64,000 nucleotides of DNA from Legionella massiliensis (GCF_000756815.1 NZ_CCVW01000002.1:62001-126000); one strand, 5' to 3'; counted from the stretch's first letter, positions 43,780 through 53,585 are shown. The notes: generated by a model from the letters alone, not told the origin. Numbers and translations: made by a program.

Positions 43780-44814
43780 TTAATTCAACTTATAATTGTT
43801 TGCTTGTACTTGAGAATCCTTAGCCACCAAACAAGGTTGAAGAACTGGCTGATGCTTGGTTAAAAATGCGCCCATTTCCAAAAGAAAAGCATCGGTTTCG
43901 TCAAGAAACAAATCCGCTTTTGCAAAGTTTTCTTGTTCTTGTTGTCGTTCAACTTCAGTTCTTTCAACAAACCCATCGGTTAGCTGTTCAAACCGACTGC
44001 TTATTGAGCGCCCTTCCTCGACTCTAAGTGGTTGCACGTCATCTTTTAACTCTGCAATATCAATTTTAAAGCGTAGTGTTGATTGTTCTAGTTCTTCCGT
44101 ATTGCAATTAATTCGCTCAGCTTGTTGGGACAAACTGTCAGTAATTTGCCGAAAGCTTTCCGAAAATTCCGTCTCAATAGTTTGCATAGTCTCCGTATGG
44201 GCGCTAAATGCGGCCTTTAATTGCTCAAACTGCAGTACAGCAGCCTCATACCGTTTAACTTTTTCATCTAATATCTGGGCTTGGGCATTATAGGTATCAA
44301 CAACCTCGGCATTCGCTTGTTCAAATTCCCTTAACTGCCCAATTAAAGTAAAGAGCTCCTCCTCTGCCTGCTGAAGCTCTAAAATCGATTGTTTCATTTC
44401 CTCTTCGCGCTGCACTAATCCCTCTGACAGCTGGGTAAAACGTTTTTCATCCGATTGGGTATAATCATAAAAAATATAGGCAATAGCACCATATAGCGAT
44501 AAAGCAATAATAGGCAAAGTAATAACCCACGCTATAGAAAAGGCCAGACCAATAAGGGCTGCTACCCCACCGATTGTCAAAGCAATTAATCCTTTTGCCC
44601 ACCATGGTAAGCCCCAAAAGCGTGCGGCAACCTTGCCAAAGGTGCTTTTCTCAACATCAAATCGCTTTCTTTGCAAATCCATATCGGCAGTATATAAATC
44701 GGCCTGCTCACGATGCGCCTTAATACGATTGGTCGTCTCTAAAAGCTGAGCCGGTAACGACTTGGTCGCTGGTTCTTCGATGGCTATTGTTAACTCTTCT
44801 TTCTTATATGTCAT
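43780..44814 (-). CDS. Membrane coiled-coil protein, second of a pair
   Basis: The 344-residue protein has a charged N-terminus and two adjacent membrane helices at about 70-115 (WWAKGLIALTIGGVAALIGL, then AFSIAWVITLPIIALSLYGA). A long coiled coil follows, about 120-300, rich in Glu, Gln and Leu (LVQREEEMKQSILELQQAEE). There is no signal peptide. It lies 27 bp downstream of another membrane coiled-coil gene and was probably transcribed with it. Coiled-coil membrane proteins of this build include the SNARE-like LegC effectors of Legionella, but no SNARE motif is certain here. A structural or vesicle-related role is possible. Confidence 0.55.
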   Translation of the reverse strand: MTYKKEELTIAIEEPATKSLPAQLLETTNRIKAHREQADLYTADMDLQRKRFDVEKSTFGKVAARFWGLPWWAKGLIALTIGGVAALIGLAFSIAWVITLPIIALSLYGAIAYIFYDYTQSDEKRFTQLSEGLVQREEEMKQSILELQQAEEELFTLIGQLREFEQANAEVVDTYNAQAQILDEKVKRYEAAVLQFEQLKAAFSAHTETMQTIETEFSESFRQITDSLSQQAERINCNTEELEQSTLRFKIDIAELKDDVQPLRVEEGRSISSRFEQLTDGFVERTEVERQQEQENFAKADLFLDETDAFLLEMGAFLTKHQPVLQPCLVAKDSQVQANNYKLN

Positions 44815-44841
44815 AACATTATTCCTTTACTACGTTATTAA

Positions 44842-45654
44842 TTAGAAAAATCTTAGATTAGTTTGAGATGATTGACCTGATTCTATAACAGGCTCGGTCA
44901 CTTCATTTTGTAAGCCAGAGATAATTTTTTCTTGCTCAAGAATGGTCGTTTTTGCTTTCTGCAAACAAGCAGTTAACGCAACAATTCGTTGCTCAGCTTT
45001 AGCATATTTTTCAGTTTGAATATCTAAGCTTGTTTTAAGCTCAGTGTTAGATGATTTCATGCGCTTTATTTTCTCGATAACTTGACCCGCATAGTCTCTT
45101 TCACCGCTGACTTGAGAAATTGTTTTTTTGATAAGATCTAATTCTGTTAAGGCATTCTCAAGCTTATTAACCGCCTCAGCAAGTCTCGTTTTCAGTGCCT
45201 CATAGTCATCGGTTATCTTGAGGAGCTGTTCTGTTTTCGATCTCAGTTCCGCCATTAATTGTTTGATAAGCTCATTTTCTTGCTTTGTTTCATCAATAAC
45301 TACCCGGCCCAATTCATGATGTTTTTCAGCTGAACCAATACTTTGTTCTATATCCTCTATAGCAGTAGCCGTTCGTTTTTGATTATTTGCGATATCCCGC
45401 ATGGTTTCTTCTGAAGTTTTAGATACGCGTTTAATGGTTTTATCGAGAGAGCGTTGTCGTTGTTTTTCACGAAATGACGCTTCTTTATCAAGCATCTCAT
45501 ATTCCTGCTCGACATCAGCTTGACATGTCTGAATTTTCTTCACAATAAGGTAGCTAACTGTGCCACCAACCAAAAGCCCCCCTGCTACAGAGCCCCCAAT
45601 GATTGCAACAAGCGCCTTAGTCGTCAGTGAAATTGCTGCTAATTCTAAGATCAT
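44842..45654 (-). CDS. Membrane coiled-coil protein, first of a pair
   Basis: The 270-residue protein has one N-terminal membrane helix with small residues (LVAIIGGSVAGGLLVGGTVS). A nearly continuous coiled coil follows from about 45 to 255 (EQEYEMLDKEASFREKQRQR; IKQLMAELRSKTEQLLKITD; IVALTACLQKAKTTILEQEK). The ATG at 45654 follows AAAGGAGAAAAA. It is the first gene of a two-gene unit with 43780-44814. It would sit in a membrane with its coil in the cytoplasm, or be inserted into host membranes if exported. No specific family is recognised. Confidence 0.55.
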   Translation of the reverse strand: MILELAAISLTTKALVAIIGGSVAGGLLVGGTVSYLIVKKIQTCQADVEQEYEMLDKEASFREKQRQRSLDKTIKRVSKTSEETMRDIANNQKRTATAIEDIEQSIGSAEKHHELGRVVIDETKQENELIKQLMAELRSKTEQLLKITDDYEALKTRLAEAVNKLENALTELDLIKKTISQVSGERDYAGQVIEKIKRMKSSNTELKTSLDIQTEKYAKAEQRIVALTACLQKAKTTILEQEKIISGLQNEVTEPVIESGQSSQTNLRFF

Positions 45655-45981
45655 TTTATTTTTCTCCTTTCCTTTATTTATCCAAGTACCAGGAGAAAAC
45701 CCAACTCATAGAATCTAAATCTAAAGACAAATCCATTTTCTGAGATTGAATGCTTTTTCCCTAATACAGAAGAATTCTAATTTTTTTTTTTGATAAAACG
45801 CATTAATTATTTAATGCAAAGTTAGTTTTAACGAAGCATTCCAAAGAAATTTCAATGATTAATTCATAAGTTAACTTTCACAACTTTCAATAGTATTTCT
45901 AAGAAATAATCCTTATTAAAAATTCTATTTATCTCTCGTGTGATATAGAATGCGTCGCGTGTAATGTTGAAAGGAAAACAC

Positions 45982-46947
45982 ATGAAAAAGTCCCAAATTA
46001 TGGAGTTAATTGAGAGCTATAACGGCGAGGTCAATTGCGAACCCCTTATTGCCCAAGAACCCTATCAAAAAGGCTGGATGAAACGGCTGTTAGATACTCG
46101 CACCCTAGGTATATTAAAGCTCGAGACCTATTTAGAGTCTGAGTCTGTCAAACAATTAGCCGCTGATGATGAAATTGAAGGCGAGAATCTAATGCAACTG
46201 CTTAAAATCATGTACAGAAGGGATCAGCGAATTCATAAAACAAGCAGAAGTTATGAGAATTATCCTGAAAAAAGTACAAATCGCGTGTACAACCGCTTGT
46301 ATCAGATTTTACTGTTAGATTCCACGATACAAGCTGATATTGGCATCCCTTTTTCCCATACCAAAGCCCTTCATCAAGCCCTTTTTAGTCGGATAAGGAA
46401 TAAAGTACTGGCTAACATGGAAGATAAAGCAAAAACGACCTATGAACAGGAAGACGTGCCCGATAAAGGTAATAGAGGGTTTGTACGATTAGGATTAGCC
46501 CTTATTTTTGGTAAACGCATTAGTTATCATTTTGACCACCACGAAACCCCGCAACTCGAACAGTTAACACGCCATGTCAAAGAAATTAACTATGACGAGC
46601 AATATGCGCGAGTAGAATTTCATTTTTTAAATGGCGAATTGCACGATGCAATACTCCTAGACACTGATATTCACTGCGATCAAGATATTGAAACGGGCCT
46701 TGACTGGTTAAAGCTGGCCTCGGATAACGGGGATAAAAATGCCAGTCTTCATTTGGCCGCCTATTATGCGAGACGAAAGAATTATCGGTTAATTAACCCA
46801 ACGCTTGATCCTGATAAAACCTTCGATTTGTTGACCCTTGCCAGCGAGCAAGGCTCATCGCTCGCAACACGTGTCCTAGACGAATGCCTAAGTTTTGGCA
46901 TGGTTTCAATTTACAACTTGGATGAGTCATCTGCATTAATCCCTTAA
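45982..46947 (+). CDS. Unknown protein with Sel1-like C-terminus
   Basis: I choose ATG 45982 (MKKSQIMELIES), which has AAAGGA seven bases upstream, over the ATG at 45964. The 321-residue protein is soluble. The C-terminal 90 residues contain two Sel1-like helical pairs (GLDWLKLASDNGDKNASLHL, then FDLLTLASEQGSSLATRVLD), a repeat used for protein binding and common in Legionella effectors (EnhC, LpnE, LidL types). The N-terminal two thirds are not recognised. It stands alone, divergent from the coiled-coil pair. Confidence 0.5.
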   Translation: MKKSQIMELIESYNGEVNCEPLIAQEPYQKGWMKRLLDTRTLGILKLETYLESESVKQLAADDEIEGENLMQLLKIMYRRDQRIHKTSRSYENYPEKSTNRVYNRLYQILLLDSTIQADIGIPFSHTKALHQALFSRIRNKVLANMEDKAKTTYEQEDVPDKGNRGFVRLGLALIFGKRISYHFDHHETPQLEQLTRHVKEINYDEQYARVEFHFLNGELHDAILLDTDIHCDQDIETGLDWLKLASDNGDKNASLHLAAYYARRKNYRLINPTLDPDKTFDLLTLASEQGSSLATRVLDECLSFGMVSIYNLDESSALIP

Positions 46948-47007
46948 GATTTTTGTCGAAAAGGTTTCGTTCTCCCACACATTGATTGAACGCTAAACCA
47001 TCTCTGA

Positions 47008-47026
47008 GCAGGGCCTGACGCCCTGC
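47008..47026 (+). terminator. Hairpin GCAGGGC/GCCCTGC
   Basis: GCAGGGC and GCCCTGC pair around CTGAC about 60 bp after the stop at 46947. There is no T run directly after it, so it may be a palindromic repeat instead of a classical terminator. Confidence 0.4.
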
Positions 47027-47209
47027 CCTACCTTGGTTCTCTGCCTTTAACTCCTGAACTGCACTTTTTACGTAGTTTAATCAATATATCCTTAAGTCTG
47101 TCTCACTAAAATAACCTCCATGCAATATAGCCAAACTATACTTCAGTCAATTTTATAAATAGCAAACTGGGTATACCCCCTTTCATGAAAATTACTGGAG
47201 GTTTTATAA

Positions 47210-48358
47210 ATGCAAGCAAAGTTTGAAGAGCCTACGTTCGATACTATTATGTTAGAAACACCATTGTTCTCAGTAGAAACTGGGAGGCAGATCAATTCTG
47301 ATATAACTTATCTACACCCTAAAGGTATAATTTTTAAAAATGCTGAGCTCTATTCGCTTTTTAAAAAATTCATGGATGAGTCAACATTTGGAACCCCTCC
47401 CAGCTCACTGACGCAGTATCTAGCAGTATTTGATGACAACACAAAAAGCGTTAAATTTGATACACGCCATGGAACAGACAATATTATTGGGAAATTTTTT
47501 TTGGAAACCAATTTAGATTGGCCAAAAGCCTATTATGAAGGGCGAAACTATATAAATCCTGAATATAAGCAACCTGTAATGTTTATGAAAGAGGCTGAGT
47601 TGAAAAAATACTATGGTAAAGGTGTTAAAACAATTGACTTACCCCACGTGGGGGCAGCTGTGATACCTGAGGCCATTATAGAGTTATTAAACAGTTTCGA
47701 TCCAAGGGATTACATCAAAGAAGCTGCGCCAGTTATTGCCCAAGCCTATCGCACTAATCCCGAAGGTACCTTCCGATTTTTTAAACAAGATTATTTTCTA
47801 GCTGAAGTTGCTCATCAGTTTGATCCAAAGCTTAGTAAGTTTGAGGCCGCAGCTAAACTAAATGATACTATCAATCAATCACAAGTAGTGTATGAAAAGA
47901 TGCTGGCAGAGCGCCCCTTTTCTTTTCAAATGGATAAAATAAGTTTCAATCGTCGGAATGGAACTCATGTTGAGATTAATGCATCTCCTTTTTTTATTGA
48001 CTGGCTTTTCCAATTTGAGCTCGGCAAGCCCGTTAAATTTGCCAATGACTTCGTAATTTTCAAAAAATCTGAGAATGTTGTTTCATTTAATAAAGGAATT
48101 GGAACACCTGGAATAGAAATTACAAAACAAGGAAACAGCTGTTTTGTATGCAATAATCAAAAAGCAGATTTATCTGATAAATTGACTACAGATGAACAAA
48201 CAACAGAGAGAAGAAAACAGCTAATAGCTACCTTATCCCATCTTTATAGCTTAGGGTACAATAAAGCTAAACCACTTGCTGATAAAGCTCCAGCACCCAC
48301 TGACGCATCATTTTCTGAACCTGCTCCTGAAAATAACGAGATATGTCTCATAATGTAG
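47210..48358 (+). CDS. Unknown protein ending in a CaaX box (CLIM)
   Basis: The 382-residue soluble protein starts at ATG 47210 after a GGAGG site. It has no signal peptide. The last residues are NNEICLIM: C-L-I-M is a strong CaaX motif (Met at X favours farnesylation). A Pro/Ala/Glu-rich spacer (about 355-378: ADKAPAPTDASFSEPAPENN) precedes it, as expected for a flexible membrane tether. The body is not recognised; TPGIEITKQGNSCFVCNNQK near 300-320 carries a CxxC pair. Together with the CALS protein at 23112, this suggests an effector that uses host prenylation. Confidence 0.65.
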   Translation: MQAKFEEPTFDTIMLETPLFSVETGRQINSDITYLHPKGIIFKNAELYSLFKKFMDESTFGTPPSSLTQYLAVFDDNTKSVKFDTRHGTDNIIGKFFLETNLDWPKAYYEGRNYINPEYKQPVMFMKEAELKKYYGKGVKTIDLPHVGAAVIPEAIIELLNSFDPRDYIKEAAPVIAQAYRTNPEGTFRFFKQDYFLAEVAHQFDPKLSKFEAAAKLNDTINQSQVVYEKMLAERPFSFQMDKISFNRRNGTHVEINASPFFIDWLFQFELGKPVKFANDFVIFKKSENVVSFNKGIGTPGIEITKQGNSCFVCNNQKADLSDKLTTDEQTTERRKQLIATLSHLYSLGYNKAKPLADKAPAPTDASFSEPAPENNEICLIM

Positions 48359-48487
48359 CATTAACACGGCGGGATTCTGTGATGCTTTGAGATTTCAGGA
48401 TCCGACGGATGAGCCCTGAGAGCTCCTCCGTTTTGGTTCTGTATTAATTATGATATAGTAGCGCTCCAATCAATAGGAATAACTACT

Positions 48488-48694
48488 ATGTCAGAAAAAA
48501 TACGCGGTACAGTTAAATGGTTTAATGAAGCTAAGGGCTTTGGTTTTATTGAAAGTAATGGCAAGGACTATTTTGTTCATTTCAGTGCTATTCTAGGAAG
48601 TGGTTTTAAAACTATTCCTGAAGGTGCTACCGTACTCTTTAAAGCAGGTAAAGGACCTAAGGGACCACAAGCTGAAGAAGTCGAAATAGTTTAA
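48488..48694 (+). CDS. Cold-shock domain protein (CspA family)
   Basis: The 68-residue protein is a single cold-shock domain with both RNA-binding motifs, KGFGFIES (RNP1) and YFVHFSAI (RNP2), and the N-terminal KWFNEAKG. CSPs bind single-stranded RNA or DNA and melt secondary structure. The start ATG 48488 follows AGGAATAACT. The 130-bp leader contains a GC-rich palindromic part (about 48395-48435) that may act as a 5' UTR structure. A close paralogue lies at 54720-54926. I found no gene in 48695-49239 apart from the palindrome. Confidence 0.93.
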   Translation: MSEKIRGTVKWFNEAKGFGFIESNGKDYFVHFSAILGSGFKTIPEGATVLFKAGKGPKGPQAEEVEIV

Positions 48695-48815
48695 TCTAAA
48701 AACAGGGTATTTTAAGGAAAAAATCTTTTTTTGTCTTAGATAAAAGATCGGTTAATTCATTGGATTAAGGCAAGACAGCATAAAATGCTGATTTGCGTGC
48801 CGACCCCCCCAATTG

Positions 48816-48870
48816 TAATAGGTCAGTAAGTTAACCACCGCGGAGCGGTGGTTAACTTACTGACCTATTA
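48816..48870. repeat. Perfect 25-bp stem palindrome
   Basis: TAATAGGTCAGTAAGTTAAC plus CACCG (48816-48840) is exactly complementary to 48846-48870, with CGGAG between. The stem is long and perfect, with no T run characteristic of a terminator. It may be a recently formed palindrome, a mobile-element core or a protein-binding site. Confidence 0.85.
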
Positions 48871-49239
48871 CCTTCTTTTTAAAACAAAAATCTTTCATTT
48901 TCTGCTCTGAAAGGTTTGAGACATTGCAAAATTTATATAATCTAAATAATACAATTGCCAAAAGGGACATACGGGTAACCTATAAGAGTTCCTCCTTACT
49001 TATCATAATCAATCAGGGAAATTAAGAATCTACTTTTCTTGCCAATCTATACAATACAATTTATTAGCCTGAAATTAAAAATGGTTCGAATGTAATGAAT
49101 CAATAAAAGACATGCAGTGTCTAGTATTAAATCTTTTTGGGTATGAAATTTTTGAAAATGCTTTATTCCAAAGTAGAATGAGTCAATAAAGGAGTAATCA
49201 AATGGCAGGAATGCATTCATTAAATTAAAAGAAATTAAT

Positions 49240-49707
49240 ATGATGAAGAAAAAAATCTTATCTCTATTACCGCTTATCTTTATGCTTTTGTGTCAACTTG
49301 CATACGCTAAAGATGATGTTGGTCGCCAAATTGAAGCTAAACTGGATAAAGCGGCAACGAATCTTATGGAAAATAAGGATATCCCTCAATCATGGCAACT
49401 CATGGTTGAAGTATCACAGATGCTCAAAGTGCATCCTGAATATAATGATGGTGAAATCGCAGAAGGTATTGCTGATGTGTTGACCACGTTGCTAACGAAA
49501 CCGTGGAAATATGCAAATCCATACTTTACTGGAAAAAATAGCATGGAATTCAATCATTTTGTCCTTGACCATATCAATGAAATTTATACTGTTGAGGATT
49601 TAAAAACTGTCAAAAAAAATATAATGAATGGTTGTAATCAAGAGCAGTTTACTATTTGTAAGCAATTAATCACAAAGATAAATGATGCAATAGCACTACA
49701 ACCGTGA
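49240..49707 (+). CDS. Exported unknown protein, 155 residues
   Basis: A clear signal peptide (KKKILSLLPLIFMLLCQLAY, cleavage after AYA at about 24) leads into a helical mature domain of about 130 residues (EAKLDKAATNLMENKDIPQS; GCNQEQFTICKQLITKINDA). Two Cys residues near the end could form a disulfide. It is probably periplasmic or secreted. The family is not recognised. The ATG at 49240 follows AAAAGAAATTAAT, a weak site; ATG 49243 is an equivalent choice. The next gene follows after 115 bp, so an operon is possible but unproven. Confidence 0.6.
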   Translation: MMKKKILSLLPLIFMLLCQLAYAKDDVGRQIEAKLDKAATNLMENKDIPQSWQLMVEVSQMLKVHPEYNDGEIAEGIADVLTTLLTKPWKYANPYFTGKNSMEFNHFVLDHINEIYTVEDLKTVKKNIMNGCNQEQFTICKQLITKINDAIALQP

Positions 49708-49822
49708 TTTTCCCTAAAGCGCCCCAAATAAAAGGTGATACACTGGTGCATACCAACCGATGTATGAATTATGCCACAATCGTACATAATATATTCACTA
49801 AAAATTGTTTTGAGAGGTTTTT

Positions 49823-51904
49823 ATGGCTAAAATTGTATATTTTTCAACTGATTTTGATGGATGTTTTAGTCATGAAACCTCAAGTGTAGCTCTAGGTATA
49901 GGGTGGGAAAATTCAAAATCAAAAGAGGACGCGAATGCGGCCTATATCACTTCGAATGGGGAAATCCTCGAACAATTTAGAGCCCAAAAAGGAGATCAAA
50001 CCGTTCTTTTAGTCGGCTCTAATCGTCAAACTCCATTTATCGATTTAAAAAATGGGGGAGAAAATATAAAAACGGTGTGTCCAACCGGTTCGGTTTTTCC
50101 CGTAATGGAGGCAATCACTGAGGAATTGGGCGAAAATACAATATTTAATCCTTTCCTTCTTTCTGATTTAGAAGCCGATGTAGTTGAAATTGGGCAAACT
50201 CATAGAAAACTTAAAGAGAATGGATATTTAAAAGATAATGGAGCCTATAAGCCCGAAATTAGCGATCAAGATTTCATAAGAGATGGTTTTCCTCAATATA
50301 AAGATGATGAAAGTAAAGCCTCGTTATTAGTTGCTCAAATGAAGCTTGCCGCGATGACAAATCCTGATGATGAAATTGAGTTTAATTTCTATGATGATCG
50401 AATTGATATTGTGGAAGGTCTTCAAAACTTTTTTAAGGCGAATCCTGAACTAATACCTGAAAATGTAAGCTTAAATCTATTTGGATATTCAGGACCCCAT
50501 CTGACTCAAGAGCAGGCCCAAGAAAATCTCTCGAATTTTATATTACATACAACAACAGAATTAGAAAAACTTGGCAACCCAGAAATAGAAGAGACATTAG
50601 ATCCAAGAACATTAGGAGTATTATCTGATGCTCAAAAAAATAATTTTCCAATAATATTTAGAGATCCAGTAAAAAATGAATTCAAGATATATCGACGTGA
50701 TATAGATGGTGTATGGGGTTTCGAAAGTTTTAATGGCGTCATTCCTGATATGGAGCCTCCCGAAAAATTTAATGCTTTGTTTTATGGACCTGGAAGCTCT
50801 AATTATCTTCCCACTACAAGAGAGCCTCTTGTATTTGACTTTTTAAAAAGAGTACATTTTCTACCAATTCCGACAACAAGACCGTCAAATAGAGTAGGTG
50901 CAAAGGATGTCTACGCCTATGGGGCTCCAACTCGAATTGATACTATAAAAGGAGAGGGAAGTATTCCTAGGGAAGTATCTGATTGGAAACCGCTTTATCA
51001 AGCAATTCGTCAGTCTTCAATACAATCTGATGCAGGTATTGATGATAAGTTGTCTGTTGCAAGTAATTTCTCTTTATCAGCTTTCATAGCTCACACCTAC
51101 ACCGGCCCAAATCCTCAGCCTCCTTTAGAAATTCAAACCTTTATTTCTCAAAAATTAAGTAAGATGAGTCCTCCGGATATTGCTTCGCTCCTTATTGATA
51201 GCAAAATAAGTGTTTCTGCGGTAGAAAAAATACTTGAGAATAGGGGAGACAAAACTGAAATACTGATAAAGATAATAAGAAAACAGGAAGAAGCGTTGCA
51301 AGGCGAGTTGGAACCTGAAGAGCGTATTCAGCTAGAAGCTGCTTTACTTGAACTGTATAAGACAACGATTAATTTGCGCAATCAAAATCTTTCATTAGTA
51401 AAAATCACTCAAAGTAAAAATTTAAGTGATACAAGAAATGCACTTTGTACTTCGATTGACGAGGCAATAAAATCACCTGACTTATCTCTTGATGATTGTC
51501 GAAATATATTGAAAGTACTCAGTCACGCTAGCCTTGCCATAGATAAAAAAGTAGATCCGGATGTTCAGTTTAATTCCATTTGTGAACTTGGTAATCTTTC
51601 TGACGAGCTTGTTGGTAAAAAGTCAGAAAATTTGAGTACAGTCTCTGTAGTCTGCGGGATCCTTGCTCTTGTCGCTGCAGTAGTTGCCCTTGCCCTTTCG
51701 TCAACAGGTATTGGTTTGATAATAGGTTTAGCTGTAGCAGGAGCATTAGCAGCAGCATGTGCTAGTACTGCAATTGCATCTAATGTTACCGAATCCGACT
51801 TGTCAAAAAAAGCTAGTGATTTCAGAAGTGCACTGGAAGAAATAATAGAAAAGGATGGTTTAGATGAGGATCGCGAGCAAACTATTTATAGTAGGTTGCA
51901 TTAA
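49823..51904 (+). CDS. HAD-like domain protein with C-terminal membrane hairpin
   Basis: The 693-residue protein starts at ATG 49823 after GAGAGGTTTTT. It opens with IVYFSTDFDGCFSHE, a DxDG-type HAD motif I, and has NFYDDRIDIVEG near residue 190, which fits HAD motif IV. This suggests a phosphatase-like N-terminal domain. Residues 200-600 are not recognised, with helical coiled parts at 480-560. Near the C-terminus two hydrophobic stretches at about 620-665 (VVCGILALVAAVVALALSST, then GIGLIIGLAVAGALAAACAS) form a membrane hairpin followed by a short helix. There is no signal peptide. A hairpin anchor on a long soluble protein is common in Dot/Icm effectors that sit in host membranes. Confidence 0.6.
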   Translation: MAKIVYFSTDFDGCFSHETSSVALGIGWENSKSKEDANAAYITSNGEILEQFRAQKGDQTVLLVGSNRQTPFIDLKNGGENIKTVCPTGSVFPVMEAITEELGENTIFNPFLLSDLEADVVEIGQTHRKLKENGYLKDNGAYKPEISDQDFIRDGFPQYKDDESKASLLVAQMKLAAMTNPDDEIEFNFYDDRIDIVEGLQNFFKANPELIPENVSLNLFGYSGPHLTQEQAQENLSNFILHTTTELEKLGNPEIEETLDPRTLGVLSDAQKNNFPIIFRDPVKNEFKIYRRDIDGVWGFESFNGVIPDMEPPEKFNALFYGPGSSNYLPTTREPLVFDFLKRVHFLPIPTTRPSNRVGAKDVYAYGAPTRIDTIKGEGSIPREVSDWKPLYQAIRQSSIQSDAGIDDKLSVASNFSLSAFIAHTYTGPNPQPPLEIQTFISQKLSKMSPPDIASLLIDSKISVSAVEKILENRGDKTEILIKIIRKQEEALQGELEPEERIQLEAALLELYKTTINLRNQNLSLVKITQSKNLSDTRNALCTSIDEAIKSPDLSLDDCRNILKVLSHASLAIDKKVDPDVQFNSICELGNLSDELVGKKSENLSTVSVVCGILALVAAVVALALSSTGIGLIIGLAVAGALAAACASTAIASNVTESDLSKKASDFRSALEEIIEKDGLDEDREQTIYSRLH

Positions 51905-51974
51905 AAATATATCCTTGTGCCTTAAACACTTTAAATGACTGATGCTGCGCTGCATCAAGGCTAGGTTTGATTTT

Positions 51975-51990
51975 TTTGTGTAGATACCTA
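51975..51990. repeat. Half copy of the GTGTAGATACCT repeat
   Basis: TTGTGTAGATACCTAT repeats the outer arm of the nested element at 61109-61260. Only one half is present. It lies 3' of the HAD-like gene and overlaps the last codons of the acetyltransferase fragment. Confidence 0.4.
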
Positions 51991-52406
51991 TGAGCTTGTC
52001 TTATCATTATTTTGATATTCTTCTTTTGATAAGCGATACAGGACATGCTTTCTTAATGGACTATCAACACTTAAGCGGGGATGCTCAAAATCATCCGGTG
52101 GGTTATGGTGCATACCTATTTTTTCCATTACTCGACGAGATGCCAAGTTATTAACAACAGTAAATGAAACCAGCCGCTCTATGTTCAGGCAATTAAAAGC
52201 ATAATGCAAAACCGCTTTGGCCCCTTCAGTAGCATATCCCTGATTCCAATACTTAGATGACAAGCGCCAACCAATTTCTACGGCAGGCGTAAAATGGGCA
52301 TCAAATGAAGGTGTCATTAGTCCTAAAAAACCAATCATCTCTTCTGTGGCTTTCAATACAACAGCATAAAGCGTAAACCCTTTCTCTTGGTAATGTTTGA
52401 TAATGC
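51988..52406 (-). pseudogene. GNAT acetyltransferase, 3' part (split by IS3)
   Basis: Read from the IS junction, the frame gives HYQEKGFTLYAVVLKATEEM, then EIGWRLSSKYWNQGYATEGA, KAVLHYAFNCLNIERLVSF and the RRVMEKIGM motif of RimJ/RimL-type GNAT acetyltransferases. The missing N-terminus is on the other side of the IS at 53607-53758. Joining the two parts restores one continuous reading frame of about 190 codons, so inactivation is due only to the IS. Confidence 0.88.
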
Positions 52407-52446
52407 GGTAATCCCCCCATTTTTAACTGAAGTTAAAAGTAGAGGA

Positions 52447-53274
52447 TTAGGCAACTAGTGCCAATTTTTGCCTTGGAGGAATGCCTCCAATAGCAGTATT
52501 TGGACGTTCATTGTTGTATGTCCATAACCATTGTGTGGCATGTAGTTGCACCTCAGCAATAGATTCGAATAAATATTGGCTTAACCAATCATACCGAACA
52601 GTGCGATTATACCGTTCAATATAAGCATTTTGCTGTGGATTTCCTGGTTGAATAAAGACCAATCGTATTTGATTTTTATCAGCCCATTGTTCTAGCAACT
52701 TAGAGATATATTCAGGGCCATTGTCACAACGTATTTGCCGGGGTTTGCCACGCCATTCAATGATTTGATTAAGAGCTCGTATGACCCGCTCTGCCGGCAA
52801 AGATAAATCAACCTCGATAGCAAGACCTTCGCGGTTGAAATCATCGAGCACATTAAATAACCGATAACTCCGACCATCTTCTAACTGAGCATGCATAAAG
52901 TCCATCGACCAGCATTCGTTGATTGCAGTTGGTACCGCCAATGCCTCTGGCTTTTCCCTTATTAACCGTTTTTTGGGTTTTATCCGCATGTTGAGTTCTA
53001 ATTCCCGATAGATTCGATAAACGCGTTTGTGATTCCAAACAAACCCCTTCACATTACGCAAATAGAGAAAACATAAGCCAAAACCCCAATTACGTTGATT
53101 CTCGGTTAAACGCATCAACCAATCCGCTATGATTACATTTTCATCATCTAATTGTGGCTGATACCGATAACAGGTCTGACTGAGACCAAATAACTCACAC
53201 GACAAGCGAATTGAAATATCCTTATTAGCCACCGCCTTTCTCGCCAATTCTCGTCGGCGTGACGGTGTTACCAC
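52447..53274 (-). CDS. IS3-family orfB transposase
   Basis: The 275-residue integrase part has the HTH_21 region ([20 protein letters not shown]) and the full DDE triad: Asp in [10 protein letters not shown], Asp in IRCDNGPEY, Glu in AYIERYNR. It begins with GTG 53272-53274, overlapping orfA. The run of seven A (53275-53281 on the minus strand) followed by G just upstream is a typical -1 slippery site that fuses OrfA to OrfB into the active transposase. Confidence 0.92.
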   Translation of the reverse strand: MVTPSRRRELARKAVANKDISIRLSCELFGLSQTCYRYQPQLDDENVIIADWLMRLTENQRNWGFGLCFLYLRNVKGFVWNHKRVYRIYRELELNMRIKPKKRLIREKPEALAVPTAINECWSMDFMHAQLEDGRSYRLFNVLDDFNREGLAIEVDLSLPAERVIRALNQIIEWRGKPRQIRCDNGPEYISKLLEQWADKNQIRLVFIQPGNPQQNAYIERYNRTVRYDWLSQYLFESIAEVQLHATQWLWTYNNERPNTAIGGIPPRQKLALVA

Positions 53275-53585
53275 TTTTTTTCAATGGCCTCTTTGAGTAT
53301 CTCTGCTTTTAATCGTTCCTCTGCATACATCTTTTTAAGCCGGCTATTTTCAGCTTCCAGCTCTTTTAGCCGCGACATCATCGATGTATCCATTCCTCCA
53401 AATTTAGCTCGCCATTTGTAAAATGTAGCAGCGCTAATAACATGTTCTCGGCAGAGTTCTGAAACAGGGGTGCCACCTTCAGCCTGTTTTAGAATCGACA
53501 GAATTTGGCTATCTGTAAATTTTGATCTTTTCATGAAGAATCTCCTCCAATATAGCGTATGAGAAAATTCTACTTTTGACATCAC
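53268..53585 (-). CDS. IS3-family orfA
   Basis: It encodes the small helix-turn-helix/leucine-zipper protein of the element ([20 protein letters not shown], then [20 protein letters not shown]). The likely start is ATG 53534 ([10 protein letters not shown]) after GAGGAGATTC, giving about 88 residues; the frame is open further upstream. It is nearly identical to 35711-36028. The A7 slippery run close to its end directs the frameshift into orfB. Confidence 0.88.
   Translation of the reverse strand: MMSKVEFSHTLYWRRFFMKRSKFTDSQILSILKQAEGGTPVSELCREHVISAATFYKWRAKFGGMDTSMMSRLKELEAENSRLKKMYAEERLKAEILKEAIEKKW

Noticed and set aside
43780-44814. A LegC-type SNARE assignment for the coiled-coil protein
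   Set aside because: The heptads lack a clear central Gln or Arg layer, so only a general coiled-coil call is made.
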